A DNA stretch of 64,000 nucleotides, taken from NCBI RefSeq assembly GCF_949987515.2, contig NC_082687.1:123051838-123115837 (forward strand). Reading direction: 5' to 3'. Origin of the DNA: Delphinus delphis. Its lineage: Eukaryota > Chordata > Mammalia > Artiodactyla > Delphinidae. Below, in pieces: positions 38,660 to 49,645 of the stretch (position 1 is the first letter of the stretch; every line of letters begins with the position of its first letter). Position numbers and translations under genes: made by a program. The notes under the pieces were generated by a model. The model made no database searches. It worked only from the letters and a program-made list of their open reading frames with translations, and was not told where the DNA came from.

Positions 38660-39012
38660 AACTAAAAGTCTTTCCTTGTCAGAGATGTAATTGGAATATT
38701 GCTTACAAAATAAAAATAAAAAAAATACACAACTGGTTTTTGGTTTTTTTTTTTTCAGTACGCAGGCCTCTCACTGTTGTGGCCTCTCCTGTTGCAGAGC
38801 AGAGGCTCCGGACACACAGGCTCATCGGCTATGGCTCACAGGGCTAGCCACTCCGCAGGATCTTCCCAGACCGGGGCATGAACCCATGTCCCCTGCATCG
38901 GCAGGCGGACTCTCAACCACTGTGCCACCAGGGAAGCACCACAACTGGGTTTTATATTCACAAGAAAAGAGTTGTTCAGCAAGCAAGAATTGAACAGAGT
39001 TCAAATTTCAGG
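38660..39012 (+). repeat. Local duplication, copy 2 (interrupted by a SINE)
   Basis: Corresponds to 38,217-38,362. Its first half ends near 38,740 and its second half resumes near 38,940. The SINE between them is absent from copy 1, so the duplication came first and the SINE later. Confidence 0.9.
38741..38939 (-). mobile_element. CHR-2-type SINE, antisense
   Basis: The + strand reads T run, then 'caggcctctcactgttgtgg' and so on to 'ccaccagggaagc', the reverse complement of the CHR SINE 5' end. A target-site duplication 'cacaactgg(g)tttt' is present on both sides (about 38,728-38,740 and 38,940-38,952). It is about 200 bp long, with the tRNA-like head at its right end. Confidence 0.93.
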
Positions 39013-39207
39013 CTCTTGTTCATATAATTACATAAATGTTTAAGTAATTAAAAACAAGTTAACATTATTCATCTGTAAAACATCAATATGCTAGTTTTTT
39101 CAATAAAAAGTTAAAATTCCATCTAATAGATTGGTAAACCTTGAAAGAATTTTAATATTTTCCAAACAAGGACTTTGAAGACAATACTCCAACAATGTTT
39201 GTGTGAT
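39013..39207. other. Unassigned AT-rich DNA
   Basis: No feature. It ends with the left target-site copy of the next L1. Confidence 0.5.
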
Positions 39208-42200
39208 GAAGGGGTCCAGTATGGTAGCTTAGGAAGACCCTGAACTCACCTCTACTCACAGAATCTACACCTATATATAGAAGATTTCCTACTGGGGAAT
39301 AACTGAAGGCTGATTACACAGCTTCTGCATGACAAACCACAGAGGGATCACAGACAGATAGGCTGGAGATATGGAGACACAGTACTGATGTCCCACCCCC
39401 AACCCAGCAACCTGCAGTAGGGATAAATATCACTTAGCAACCCATGGGGAGACTCACCCACCCCGGGTCACAGTGAGAAAACAGCAGTTTAAAGGACACT
39501 TACACTATTTATGTGAAGGAAATCCATTTATTATTCCTAGATCTTCTGCCAAATGCTGATGGAACTCTCTCTGGGGTTGGAGGTGCCAGAGAGTTTCATT
39601 TTTTGCCTTCCCCTGGCAGCTTGAGAGTACAACCAATAAGGAAACACTGGTCTTTAATAACACATTAGATTGGATAATCTTAATAGATATAAATGTTACA
39701 TTACATCCCAAAACTTCAGAATACACATTCAAGGGCACATGGAACATTCCCCAGGATAGATCACATACTAGGTCACAAAACAAGACTCAGTATATTTAGA
39801 ATGATGAAATTATATCAAGCATCTTTTCTGACCATAGTAGTATGAATCTAGAAATCAGTTGGAAGAAGAAAATTGGAAAAATACAAACACATGAAGACTA
39901 AACAACATACTACTTAATAGGCAGTGGGTCAATGAAGAAACAAAAAATAAATAAAAAAAAATACCTTGAGACAAATGAAAATGGAAATACAACTTTCCAA
40001 GAATCTATGGGACACAGCAAAAGCAAAAGGTAAGTTTTTAGTCATATAGGCCTACCTCAAGAAACAAGGAAACCACCCCCCCGCCCCATCTAACTTTACA
40101 CCTAAAGGAACTAGAAAAGGAAGAACATACAAAGTCCAAAATTAGTAGAAGGAAGGAAATAATAAAAATCAGAGTGGAAATAAATGAAATAGATACTAAA
40201 AAACAGTAGAAAATATCAATGAAACTAAGAGCTAGTTTTTTGAAAAGATTAACAAAATAAACCTTTAGCCAGACTCTTCAAGGAAAAAAAAAAAAGCCCA
40301 AAGAAATAAACTCAGAAATGAAAGAGAAATTACAACAAATTCCATAGAAATACAAAGAATCATGAGACTACTACAATTATATGTTAATCAAATGGACATA
40401 GAAGAGGAGAAATTCTTAGAAACATACAATCTAAATTAGGAAAAATACAAAATTTGAATAGACCGATTGCCTGTAATGAAATTGAATCAGTAATTTAAAA
40501 AGCTCTCAACATACAAAAGTTCAGGTCCACATGGCTTCACAGGAGAATTCTACCAACATTTAAACACGTGTGAACACCTATCCTTCTCAATTATTAAAAA
40601 AAAAAAAAAAACTTGAGATAAAAACACTTCCAAGCTCGTTTTACAAGGCCAGTATCATCCTGATACCAAAACCAAACAAGGACATTAAAAAAAAGAAAAT
40701 TACAGGCCAATATAACTGATGAACATAGCTTCAAAAATTATCAACAAAATATTAGCACACCAAAATCAAGAATACTTTAAAAGAATCAAGTGGGATTTAT
40801 CCCAGTGATGCAAGGATGTTTCAGTAACCATAAATCAATTAATGTGATACACCACATTAATAAATTGAAGAATAAAAATAATATAGTCATCTCAATAGAT
40901 GCAGGAAAAGTTTTGATAAAATTTAATATCCATTTATGATAAAAGCTCTCAACAAAATAGATACAGAGAGAACATAGTTCAACATAATAAAGACTATATA
41001 TGACAAACATAAAGTCAACATCACACTCAATGGTGAAAAGCTGAAAGCATTTCCTCTAAGATCATGAATAAGACAAGATTGCCCACTACTGCCATTTTTA
41101 TTCAACATAGTATTGGAAGTCTGAGCCACAGCAATTAGATAAGAAAAACAAATACAAAGCATCAAAACTGGAAAATAAGACGTAAACCTGTAATTATTTG
41201 CAGATGACATACAGCTATATATAGAAAATACTAAAGACACCATCAAAAAATGATTAGGATTAATAAATATATTAGGTAAATTTGCAGGATACAAAACTAA
41301 TATACAGAAATCTGTTACAATTCTATACACTAATAACAAACTATCAGAAAGAGAAATTAAGAAAACAATCTCATTTACAATTGCATCAAAAAGAATAAAA
41401 TACCTAAGAACAAATTTAACCAATGAAGTGAATCACCTGTAATCTGAAATAAATAAGACATTGATGAAATTGACAACAACACAAATAAATGGAAAGGTAT
41501 ACCATGCTCATGGATTGGAAAAGTTAATATTGCTAAAACGTTCATACTACCCACCGAATCCACAAATTCAATGAAACCCCTATCAAAATATCCATGGCAT
41601 TTTCCACAGAACTAGAACAAATAATTCTAAAATTTGTATGGAACCACAAAGACCTCGAGCAGCCAAAACAATTCTGAGAAAGAATAAAGCTGGATATATC
41701 ATGGTCCCTGATTTCAAATAATACTATAAAGCTACAGTAATCAAAACAGAATTGTACTGACACAAAAACACATAAATCAATGGAACAAAATAGTGAGCCC
41801 AGAAATAATCCCATGCTTATAAGCTCAATTAATCTACAACAAGGAGGCAAGAACATACAGTGGAAAAAGATGGTCTCTTCAATAAGTGATGTTGGGAAAC
41901 TGGACAGCTAAAAAGCAAACAAATAAAACTAGACCTCTTTTTTACATTATATACAAAAATGAAGTCAAAATTGGGTAAAGACTTAAATATAAAGCCTGAA
42001 ACCATAAAATTTTTCAAAGAAAGCATTGGTAGTATGGTCTTTAGCATCAGCCTTAGCAATATTTTTTTGGACATGTCTCCTCAGGCAGTGGAAACAAAAG
42101 CAAAATTAAACAAATAAGAATACATCAAACTAAAAATGTTTTGCACGGTGAAGAAACCATCGACAAAACAAAAAAGCAACCTACAGTATGGGAGAAGATA

Positions 42201-43247
42201 TTTGCAAATGATATGTCTGATAAGGGGTTAATATCCAAAAAATATGTAAAGAACTCACATAACTCAATACATATAAAAAATCTGATTTAAAAATGGACAG
42301 AAGATTCAAATAGACATTTTTCCAAAGAATACATACAGATAGCCAACAAACACATGAAAAGATGCTCAATACCATTAAACATCAGGGAAGTGAAAGTCAA
42401 AACCACATTGAGATATCACCTCACACCTGTCACACCTGTTAGAATGGTTATTATCAAAAAGAACAAATAACAAGTGTTGGCAAGGATGTAGAGAAAAAGG
42501 AACACTTGTACACTTCTTGGTGAAGATATAAATTGGTAGAACCATTATGGAAAAGAGTATGGAGGTTCCTCGAAAAATTAAAAATAGAACTACCATAAGA
42601 CCCAGAAATTCTACCTCTGGGTATTTATCAAAAGAATACAAAAACAGCAAACTGAAAATATTTAGGCAGACCTATGTTCATTACAGCATTACTTATAATT
42701 GCTAAGATATGGAAGTAACCTAAGTGTCCATCAATAGATGAATGAATAAAAAAGATATGTTATGTGTATACATATATATGAATATTACTCAGCCATAACA
42801 GAGTGGTATCTTGACATTTGATTCATATAGCTTGAAATGAGTGAGACAGGAAGACATATACCATATGATCTCACTTACACGTGGAATCTAAAAAATAAAA
42901 CAAATGAACAAACATAACAGAAGAGAAACAGATTCATAGATATAAAGAACAACCCAGTGATTGATAGAAAGGAAAGGGTGTGTGGGGGGGTGAAATTGGA
43001 AAAGGGGACTAAGAGGTACAAACTTAAAGTTATAAAGTATATAAGTCACGGAGATGTAATGTACAGCATAGCAAATATAGTCAGTAATGTAATAACTGCA
43101 TGGTGACAGACACTAACTAGACTTATATGTGGTGATCATCTCATACTGTATAAAAGTATCAAATCATTATGTGGTACTCCTGAAACTAATATAATATTAT
43201 AAGTCTATTACACTTCAATAAATAATAAAAATAAATTTAAAAAAATT
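39208..43247 (+). mobile_element. Internally deleted L1 with 5' UTR and 3' end
   Basis: The left end (39,208-about 39,615) has L1 5' UTR-type text ('taggaagaccctgaactcac', 'agcaacctgcagtag'). At about 39,620-39,650 the sequence jumps into the ORF2 endonuclease region and then follows ORF2 and the 3' UTR to an A-rich tail ending near 43,247. Flanking TTTGTGTG(A/C)AT repeats (39,198-39,207 and 43,248-43,258) look like target-site duplications. The 5' UTR remainder, ORF1 and the ORF2 start, together more than 2 kb, are missing. The copy is of intermediate to old age, with stops throughout. Confidence 0.85.
39640..42830 (+). pseudogene. L1 ORF2 pseudogene (endonuclease C-terminus, RT, C-terminal domain)
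   Basis: In an intact L1, ORF2p supplies the endonuclease and reverse transcriptase for target-primed insertion. Here the residual reading contains the Ser-Asp-His endonuclease motif (codons at 39,827-39,835), the RT palm with an FADD motif (41,197-41,208) and the C-terminal region. The first part of the endonuclease domain is absent. Stops and frameshifts are spread through every frame, so no protein can be made. Long antisense frames (for example 166 codons at 40.9-41.4 kb) are by-products of the A-rich coding strand. Confidence 0.85.
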
Positions 43248-43258
43248 TTTGTGTGCAT

Positions 43259-43329
43259 ACCAAAAGCTTTACATATTTATTGGAAAAAGCATTTCTCTTA
43301 ATGAATTTCGACATTTGAAACTTTGGATT
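43259..43329. other. Short unique spacer
   Basis: No feature between the L1 target-site copy and the MIR. Confidence 0.5.
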
Positions 43330-43515
43330 TGGATGTCAAGTACGAGTTGCAAGCCCTTGGGAAATTTTTTTTCTTTCTGAACCTCATTTTATTTCTTCTT
43401 TAATAATAACTAATATTCACCAGATAAGGGTTGAAATTTTAAATGACATAATATTTGTAAAGCATCCAGCAAAGAGCTTGACACTTAAGATGAGATCTAT
43501 AAATGAATACTTCCT
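43330..43515 (+). mobile_element. MIR SINE remnant, sense
   Basis: Landmarks are 'gcaagcccttgggaaattt', 'ctgaacctcattttatttc', 'gtaaagcatccagcaaagag' and 'gagatctataaatgaatac'. These are the order of MIR, in decayed form. Confidence 0.7.
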
Positions 43516-44029
43516 CAGTTTCCACCTTTTATGTAACTGAATCCTTCTTAAATCACAGCACTGTTGTTTTTTGTTGTGCAACATAAAACTATACTATAGT
43601 ACTTGTAGAGTAATGTGCTGGACATTTCTTTTTTTTTTTTTAATTAAAACATTCACATTTTTGTAATGGGAAGTGCTTCATTCTTGGTTGTTTTTCTTTT
43701 ACCAATACAAGAGATTTCTATGAATTGTTATTTCAGTCTTTATTCATTGTGTAATATTCTCCTTTAAATGGAAAATATTAAATACACAGAATTCACTTTA
43801 AAGCACTGTTATATAATTTACAATATAGTCTTTCTATTTGGACATATTATATCCTCTACTAAAGTTTACTAAAGACTAATCAGATTAGCATTTACCTAAT
43901 GAAAGTGCCTTTAGCAGCAAAACAACATTAATAGAAATAAGAATGACTCTAACTTTAAGCAGAGTTTGATTCAATTTAAAACCATGTACTATGTGTTGCC
44001 TGCCCTGGTTCTGAAAACATTAATTAAAA
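43516..44029. other. Unassigned AT-rich DNA
   Basis: No feature recognised. Confidence 0.5.
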
Positions 44030-44745
44030 AATAGAATTATCTGTGAAACTTTCATTCTAGTGTTAGTGGAAGGGTTAAAAAACCAACAAATAAGTAATGT
44101 CTCTATTGGTGACAAGGGCTTTGAAGAAAAATAAAGCTGGATGATAAAAATATTACCTGGCACCAGTGAGGTCAGGGTGCCAAATGGAAGCTGAATCTTC
44201 TTTGATAAGGAAAACACATCAAGTGAGGGGAAAAGACACAACAATATTGTGTAAAACTATGTTTCAGGTACAAACAAAATTTTATGGCAGGGGGAAACAA
44301 GGTTTGAATAGTAAGAGATAATATTATGGAAGCAGCAGGGCCCCAAACCATAAAGGGCCTGATAGGCCATCATCTGGGCTTTGGATTTTATTCCATACAA
44401 TAAGGGGAACTTTTAGAGAAAGCTGAGCAGAGAAGTAGTTAAATCTTATTTTTATGTTTAAAAGATCACTGCCATCTGTGTGATTAATTGACTGTGAAGG
44501 AACAAGGGTGGAAAAAGGGAGACTAGCTAGAAGCCTGTTATATTAATTCAGGTGCTAGCTGATGCTGATCTGCCTTAGGGAGACAGGGTAGAGATGTGAG
44601 AAATAAATAGTAGGATCTAAATGTATTTTGAAGGTAGAACAAAAAAAAAATCCTCCTAATGTGAGGCTGTATGTGGTATGTGAGAGAAAGAGAAAAAATT
44701 TTCTGAGGACCTGGAAAAAGGCACATAATGGAAATTTACTGGCTC
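44030..44745 (+). mobile_element. Ancient mammalian repeat, longest copy
   Basis: The same family as at 28.0 and 31.0 kb. It has 'tttgaagaaaaataaagctg', 'accataaagggcctgatagg', 'gggctttggattttattcc' and then 'gtattttgaaggtagaac', extending further 3' than the other copies. No coding frame. Confidence 0.72.
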
Positions 44746-45259
44746 AATTAACATAACAATCCAGAAGTAGGCCAGGCTCCAAGGACCCTTTGAGCAGTTT
44801 TCTGGCTCTGTTGTTTTGTGATCCTCTTGGTGTCATCATCCTCTATTGGCAGGCTTTATCCTTCATGGAGTTGAAATGACTGCAGAAATTCAAATGGCCC
44901 ATCTGTATGTCATACTATTCAGGAGGGAGAACTTTTCTTCCAAATACTATCAAATTAAAATCATAAATTTTCCTCTGTTAGATCCAATTAGATTATATTT
45001 CTACATCTGAGCCAATCACAAGGGACAGGAGAATGCCATATGCTGAGAGGGCTTCAGAGTGCCCTATGTCATAACAGAGGCCTCGATACTCACAGTGTGT
45101 CTTAAAAAATCCTTTTTGTTGCATCAACTATTAAAAAAACTCATAGCACCTAGTTAACCACAACTAATCTACTAATCTACTTACCATATTGATTTCAAAA
45201 GCCATTTGGTTAGAGATTTGTTATACCTGCCCAATTAAGTAGTATTTATTCTCACACCA
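44746..45259. other. Unassigned DNA
   Basis: No gene or repeat recognised. Confidence 0.5.
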
Positions 45260-45625
45260 TGCTTCTGTTCATGTTTTCCTTCATTTAAAGCATTCTTTCC
45301 TCTTTAACTTGGACTATCTAAATTATAATCATCCTCTGTGGCAAGCACAAGCCCTGCCTCCTTCATAAAATGTTCCATGAATACTCAGCACTCATCACTC
45401 TTTACATTCATCAATCATTACATTTATAGCATCAACATGGTCTTCTTACACTTGCCTATATCCTATGTAATATAGCTTTTTATATTCATAAATTGCATTG
45501 TGTATGTCTTCCTCTATTAGATTTTAGAGGAGGAAACATGACAAACATTAACTTTGTGTTCATTCATAGGGAATCCTTTCTGAGAACATACCTGTCTTTG
45601 AATAAGTATTAATAATTGATAAGAT
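45260..45625 (+). mobile_element. L2 3' fragment, sense
   Basis: The sequence runs from 'ccctgcctccttcataaaat' and 'ctattagattttagaggagg' to 'ttgtgttcattcatagggaa', which parallels the L2 3' UTR order (poorly conserved). No protein is left. Confidence 0.55.
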
Positions 45626-46319
45626 AACAGTATGCATTTATTCTATTGATAATTAATTTATATTGTTTTACAAATATTGATTTTAATTAATTGATGCACT
45701 GTTAGAGTAACCTCTGTTGCTCCTACAGGCAATTTACTACCAACAAGCTAGCATACAAATAATAACTATATCACAAAAGAATATTTCCAACCTTTAGGTA
45801 AAAAATCCATTGAAGAAAATGGATAGATTAAAGTCATCATTAACAACTTACTAGCTTATCTTAATTACACTCTTTGTATTCTAACTTACTTATTGCCACA
45901 GAGAAGGAAAAAGGAAAGAGAAAGCAAGAAAAAAAAAAAGAATGAGAAAAGAGAGCAGTGAAAGAGAGAAGAGAAAGTCTGTAAGTCTTTGTAAGTTTGC
46001 CCCTTGGCAGGAAAGAAAAATGTTTCTCCAAAGCAATGAGGCCCTCCTTCTACTGTTTTCCCCATGAGGAAATGCCCATGACTATTTTACATACTTTCAC
46101 ATATCTTGATTTGCCTTCTGAGTTCCTACCAGGGCCTTGGCAAAATATGGGAGGACAAGGTTGTAGTTTCAACTGATTTTCCTCTAAGTCAGTGTTTCTC
46201 AAACTCTATTTCAAAGTATTCAGAAAGTATTCAAAGCTACTATTTCAAAGTATTCAATATCCAAAAATAGATATATTGCTATTAAATATATTAAATATAT
46301 ATTGCTATTAAAAATATTT
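45626..46319. other. Unassigned DNA with a GA-rich tract
   Basis: A purine-rich tract lies at about 45,900-45,980. At 46,193-46,206 'cagtgtttctcaaac' resembles a hAT terminal repeat without a partner. Two short tandem duplications follow at 46,207-46,310. Confidence 0.5.
46207..46310 (+). repeat. Two short local duplications
   Basis: TATTTCAAAGTATTCA occurs at 46,207 and 46,241 (period 34). ATATATTGCTATTA occurs at 46,271 and 46,297 (period 26). These are replication-slippage-type duplications in AT-rich DNA. Confidence 0.85.
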
Positions 46320-47750
46320 TCCTGGTGATGAGTTTTTAGATAAAACACCCAAAAAATCATGATCCAAAATATGACTCATGAAAAAATAGACAGGTTGCAC
46401 TTTATGAAAATTAGAAATTTTGCTTTGCAAAAGACACTGTTAAGAGAATGAAAAGCCACAGACTGGGAGAAAATAGTAACAGAACACTTATCTATCAAAG
46501 AACTTGTATCCAAAATATACAAAGAACTCTTAAAATTCAACAAGAAGAAAATAAATAGCCATTCTTTAAGTGGTCAAAAATCTGAACAGATACCTCACCA
46601 AAGAAGATATATAGGTGGCAAATAAGCATATGAAAAGATGTTCAATATTATTGTCATCAGAGAATTACAGATTAAAAATGCAAGATAGGGCTTCCCTGGT
46701 GGTGCAGTGGTTAAGAATCTGCCTACCAATGCAGGGGACACGGGTTCAAACCCTGGTCTGGGAAAATCCCACATGCCGCAGAGCAACTAAGCCCATGCAC
46801 CACAGCTACTGCGCCTGTGTTCTAGAGCCTGTGAGCCACAAATACTGAAGCCCGTGCACCTAGAGCTCGTGCTCCACGACAAGAGCTGCCACTGCAATGA
46901 GAAGCCTGCACAGTGCTACAAAGAGTAGCCCCTGTTCACCACAACTAGAGAAAGCCCACGCGCAGCAACAAAGACCCAACGCAGCCAAAAATAATAAATA
47001 AATAAAATAAATAAACTTGTTTAAAAAATAATGAAATAAAATAAAATAACAAGATATCACTACAAATGAATTAGTTTGGCTAAAATCCAAAACACTGATA
47101 ATATCAATCCCTGGCAAGAATGCAGAGCAATAAAGCTTTCATTCATTTCTCGTAGGAATTCAAAATGTTACAGCTACTTTGGGAGTAAATTTGGCAATTT
47201 CTTGCAAATCTAAACATAATCTTAAATATGATACAGCAACTCTTCTCCTAGATTATTTATCTTACTGATTTGAAAATATTTGTCCATCTAAAAACTTGTA
47301 TGTTTTATTCATAATTGTCAAAAGCTGGAAGCAACTAAGGTGTCCTTCAGCAGGCAAACAGATAAATTGTTACATCCATACAACAAAGTATTATTCAGCA
47401 AAAAAAAAAAAAAGAGCCATTAAGCCATAGAAAGAAACTGATGAATACTAAATTCATATTAAGTGAAAAATGTTAGTCTGAAAAGGTTACATAGTCTATA
47501 ATTTCAATGATATGACCTATGAAAAAGGCAAAATTATAACAATGATAATAAAATCAATGGTTTCCAGTTTAGCGGGAGGAGAAGAGGGTTGAATAGATAA
47601 AGCACAGGGGATTTCTTAGGGCAGTGAAAGTATTATGAATGATACAGTAATGGTAGATACATCACATTGTGTATTTGTTAAAATCCATAGAACTTTACAC
47701 CACAAAAGGTGAACCTTAATATATTCAAATTTCCAAAAAATTATTTAAGA
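46320..47750 (+). mobile_element. Old L1M, sense, interrupted by a SINE
   Basis: The ORF2 C-terminal region runs from about 46,320 ('gacaggttgcactttatga', 'atggaaaagccacagactgg'-like text) to 46,687. It resumes at about 47,057 with 'tatcactacaaatgaatta', then 'agtattattcagca', then a 3' UTR ('ccatagaactttacacc'). A further L1-type 3' tail may extend to about 48,060. Stops are dense and nothing is translatable. Confidence 0.8.
46688..47049 (+). mobile_element. CHR-1-type SINE, sense, full length
   Basis: Starts 'gggcttccctggtggtgcag' and has the tRNA-derived head with an A-box-like site at 46,700-46,710 and a B box (GGTTCAAAC, 46,743-46,751). A long body follows, ending in A-rich (ATAAA)n DNA. 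CAAGATA flanks both sides (46,681-46,687 and 47,050-47,056) and is the target-site duplication inside the old L1. The internal promoter boxes are intact enough for RNA polymerase III in principle. Its body matches the truncated copy at 59.03 kb. Confidence 0.95.
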
Positions 47751-48109
47751 GATCGGAGGAAATCCCAGGATGGAATGTAGAACATGATAAAAGAATATTA
47801 CTAATACATGAAACAACTTAAAAATATTGCTGACCTAGGCAATTTTGGAAATAAGTGGAGTTTGTGAGAATAAAGTATTGCTGCACTCTAGTTAATAAAT
47901 TTATTTCCTACAGGTATACTGGTTAACAATTCTGTAACTGCTGTATAAGTATACTGAAATTAAGTCAATGGATTGTATGTTGGTTGAATCCAGGTTTGTT
48001 ACTCTTGGAGTAGTAGTTTGCAGATAAGCAAGGGAAGGAGGCTAGAATGATCCATTTGGTAATTAATTAGAGTTGGATTTGTAAAATATTTATAAACAGG
48101 AACTTCAAT
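47751..48109. other. Unassigned, possibly L1 3' UTR
   Basis: AT-rich. The text may continue the preceding L1M 3' UTR, but I cannot be sure. Confidence 0.35.
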
Positions 48110-48411
48110 TAAATAGAGTTGGGAAACCAGAAGGGGGAGGTCTGATGTTCTGTGATGATAGCAGAGCCCAACAGGAAGAAGAAAGACTCATCTTCTTTCC
48201 TGTCAAGGACTCAGCCAATAAAAAGACATAATCTCTTTGTTTATTATAGCCCTCCCAACTTCCTTTTCCTCTCTATAAAGGGTTCTCCTTCCCTTGAGTG
48301 CAGGGAACTTGCATGTTGCTTGCCATGGTTGCAGACCCCGAGTTGCAATTCTCTGCTGATCCTGAACTTTGTTGGAGAAATATCTGGCAGGCTCTTTATT
48401 TCAGGTCAACA
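48110..48411 (+). mobile_element. Possible LTR
   Basis: A block that is GC-richer than its neighbours, with a TATA-like box (TCTATAAAGG near 48,272) and then a C/T- and GC-rich stretch ('gccatggttgcagaccccg'). It ends 'tttatttcaggtcaaca'. This looks like an LTR with promoter and R/U5. No poly(A) signal is intact, no family is named and the left boundary is not fixed. Confidence 0.35.
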
Positions 48412-48722
48412 GAGTCATCAGAATGAAGTCAGAATTAATTGATATAGACACAGATATTTACATACACAAATACTTAAAGATGTGTGTAGATTCAGGGGTT
48501 AGTATATTTACATATATAAATACATTTCCTTGTACTATTACTGAGAGGACGTAGAATCAATGACATACCAATATCTACGTATACACTTAGCACCTAGATC
48601 TTGGTTTCTAATATTGTCCTCCAATAAAGGGAACCACATTCCTTGGAGAATGGCTGATTCTAGGACTGGGGCAGGAAATACGCATGATGAGCCTGGAGCA
48701 CCCTGTAATGCCAGAAACAGAG

Positions 48723-48769
<47 letters not shown>

Positions 48770-48829
48770 ATGAGATATATCAAAAGGATACAGGAGTCAA
48801 CTGTAAAGCACCCAATGGCCAAAACTGGA
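48412..48829. other. Unassigned DNA with a CA microsatellite
   Basis: Only the (CA)n tract at 48,724-48,766 is recognised. Frames of about 90 codons on both strands run through it and are shadows. Confidence 0.5.
48724..48766 (+). repeat. (CA)n microsatellite
   Basis: About 21 uninterrupted CA units. Confidence 0.95.
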
Positions 48830-49645
48830 TAAATTTAAGCAACAAAATAAAGTAGTATTAGATTGTAATGAATATTCATGAGTCCATACTGATATAAATA
48901 TGAATGAATGAATAAATAAATAAATTGGGAGAAGAGACAAATTTCCTGTATAGAAGAATTCCAAATAATATGTGTAGATATCGTGCCCTCAAGGAGGTGA
49001 AGCATAACTCTCCACTCCTTATATATGGACTGCACATAGTGGCTTCCTTCCAGAGAAGACTGTATGGAATGGTGGAGAGAGGGCCAGCAAATTTCAGTGG
49101 AGAAAACTGAGAAACACTGCCTTAGGCAGGTGCTTAAGATCAATATTAGCAGTGATAAGTCATGTATCCTCGATAAGATATGATGGAAATGGTACTTTAC
49201 TTCTGTGGTCTTCCTCCTCAAACTCCATAGCCCTAGTATGAGAAAAAAATATCAGACAAATTCTTATTGAGAAACATCCTTCAAAATACCTGACCAGTAC
49301 TCCTCAGACTGCCAAGGTCATCAAAGACAAGGAATGAATGTCTGAGAAGCTATCACAGTCATGAGAAGTCTAAGGGAACATGATAACTAAATGTAGTGTG
49401 CTATCCTAGATGGAATCCTGGAACATAAAAGGAATATTAGGTAAAAACTAATCTGAATAAATTATGGATTTTAGTTAATAATAACGTATCACTATTAACT
49501 CCTTATTGTAACAAAAGTACCATACTAATGTAAGATATTACTATTAAGGGAAAATGGGTAAAGAAATATGAGAAATCACTGTACTATCCTTATGATTTTC
49601 TGTAAATCTAAAACCGTTTTATCTTAAACCTGTATTTAAAAATAA
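48830..49645 (+). mobile_element. L1M 3' UTR, sense
   Basis: Contains 'gaagctatcacagtcatgag', 'gtgctatcctagatggaatc', 'ttttagttaataataacgta', 'gtaccatactaatgtaaga' and 'gattttctgtaaatctaaaa'. This is the known order of an old L1M 3' UTR. The left part (48,830-49,230) is less certain. No coding sequence. Confidence 0.7.

Noticed and set aside
40923..41423. 166-codon minus-strand frame, the longest in the window
   Set aside because: It is antisense to L1 ORF2. The A-rich sense strand produces few stops on the other strand, and the hydrophobic peptide is a composition artefact.
46193..46207. hAT terminal inverted repeat 'cagtgtttctcaaac'
   Set aside because: No partner end or internal match was found before the L1 begins, so it is left as unassigned.
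46688..46760. tRNA gene, because of the A- and B-box-like sites
   Set aside because: This is the tRNA-derived head of a CHR SINE with a body, an A-rich tail and target-site duplications. It would not fold as a functional tRNA.
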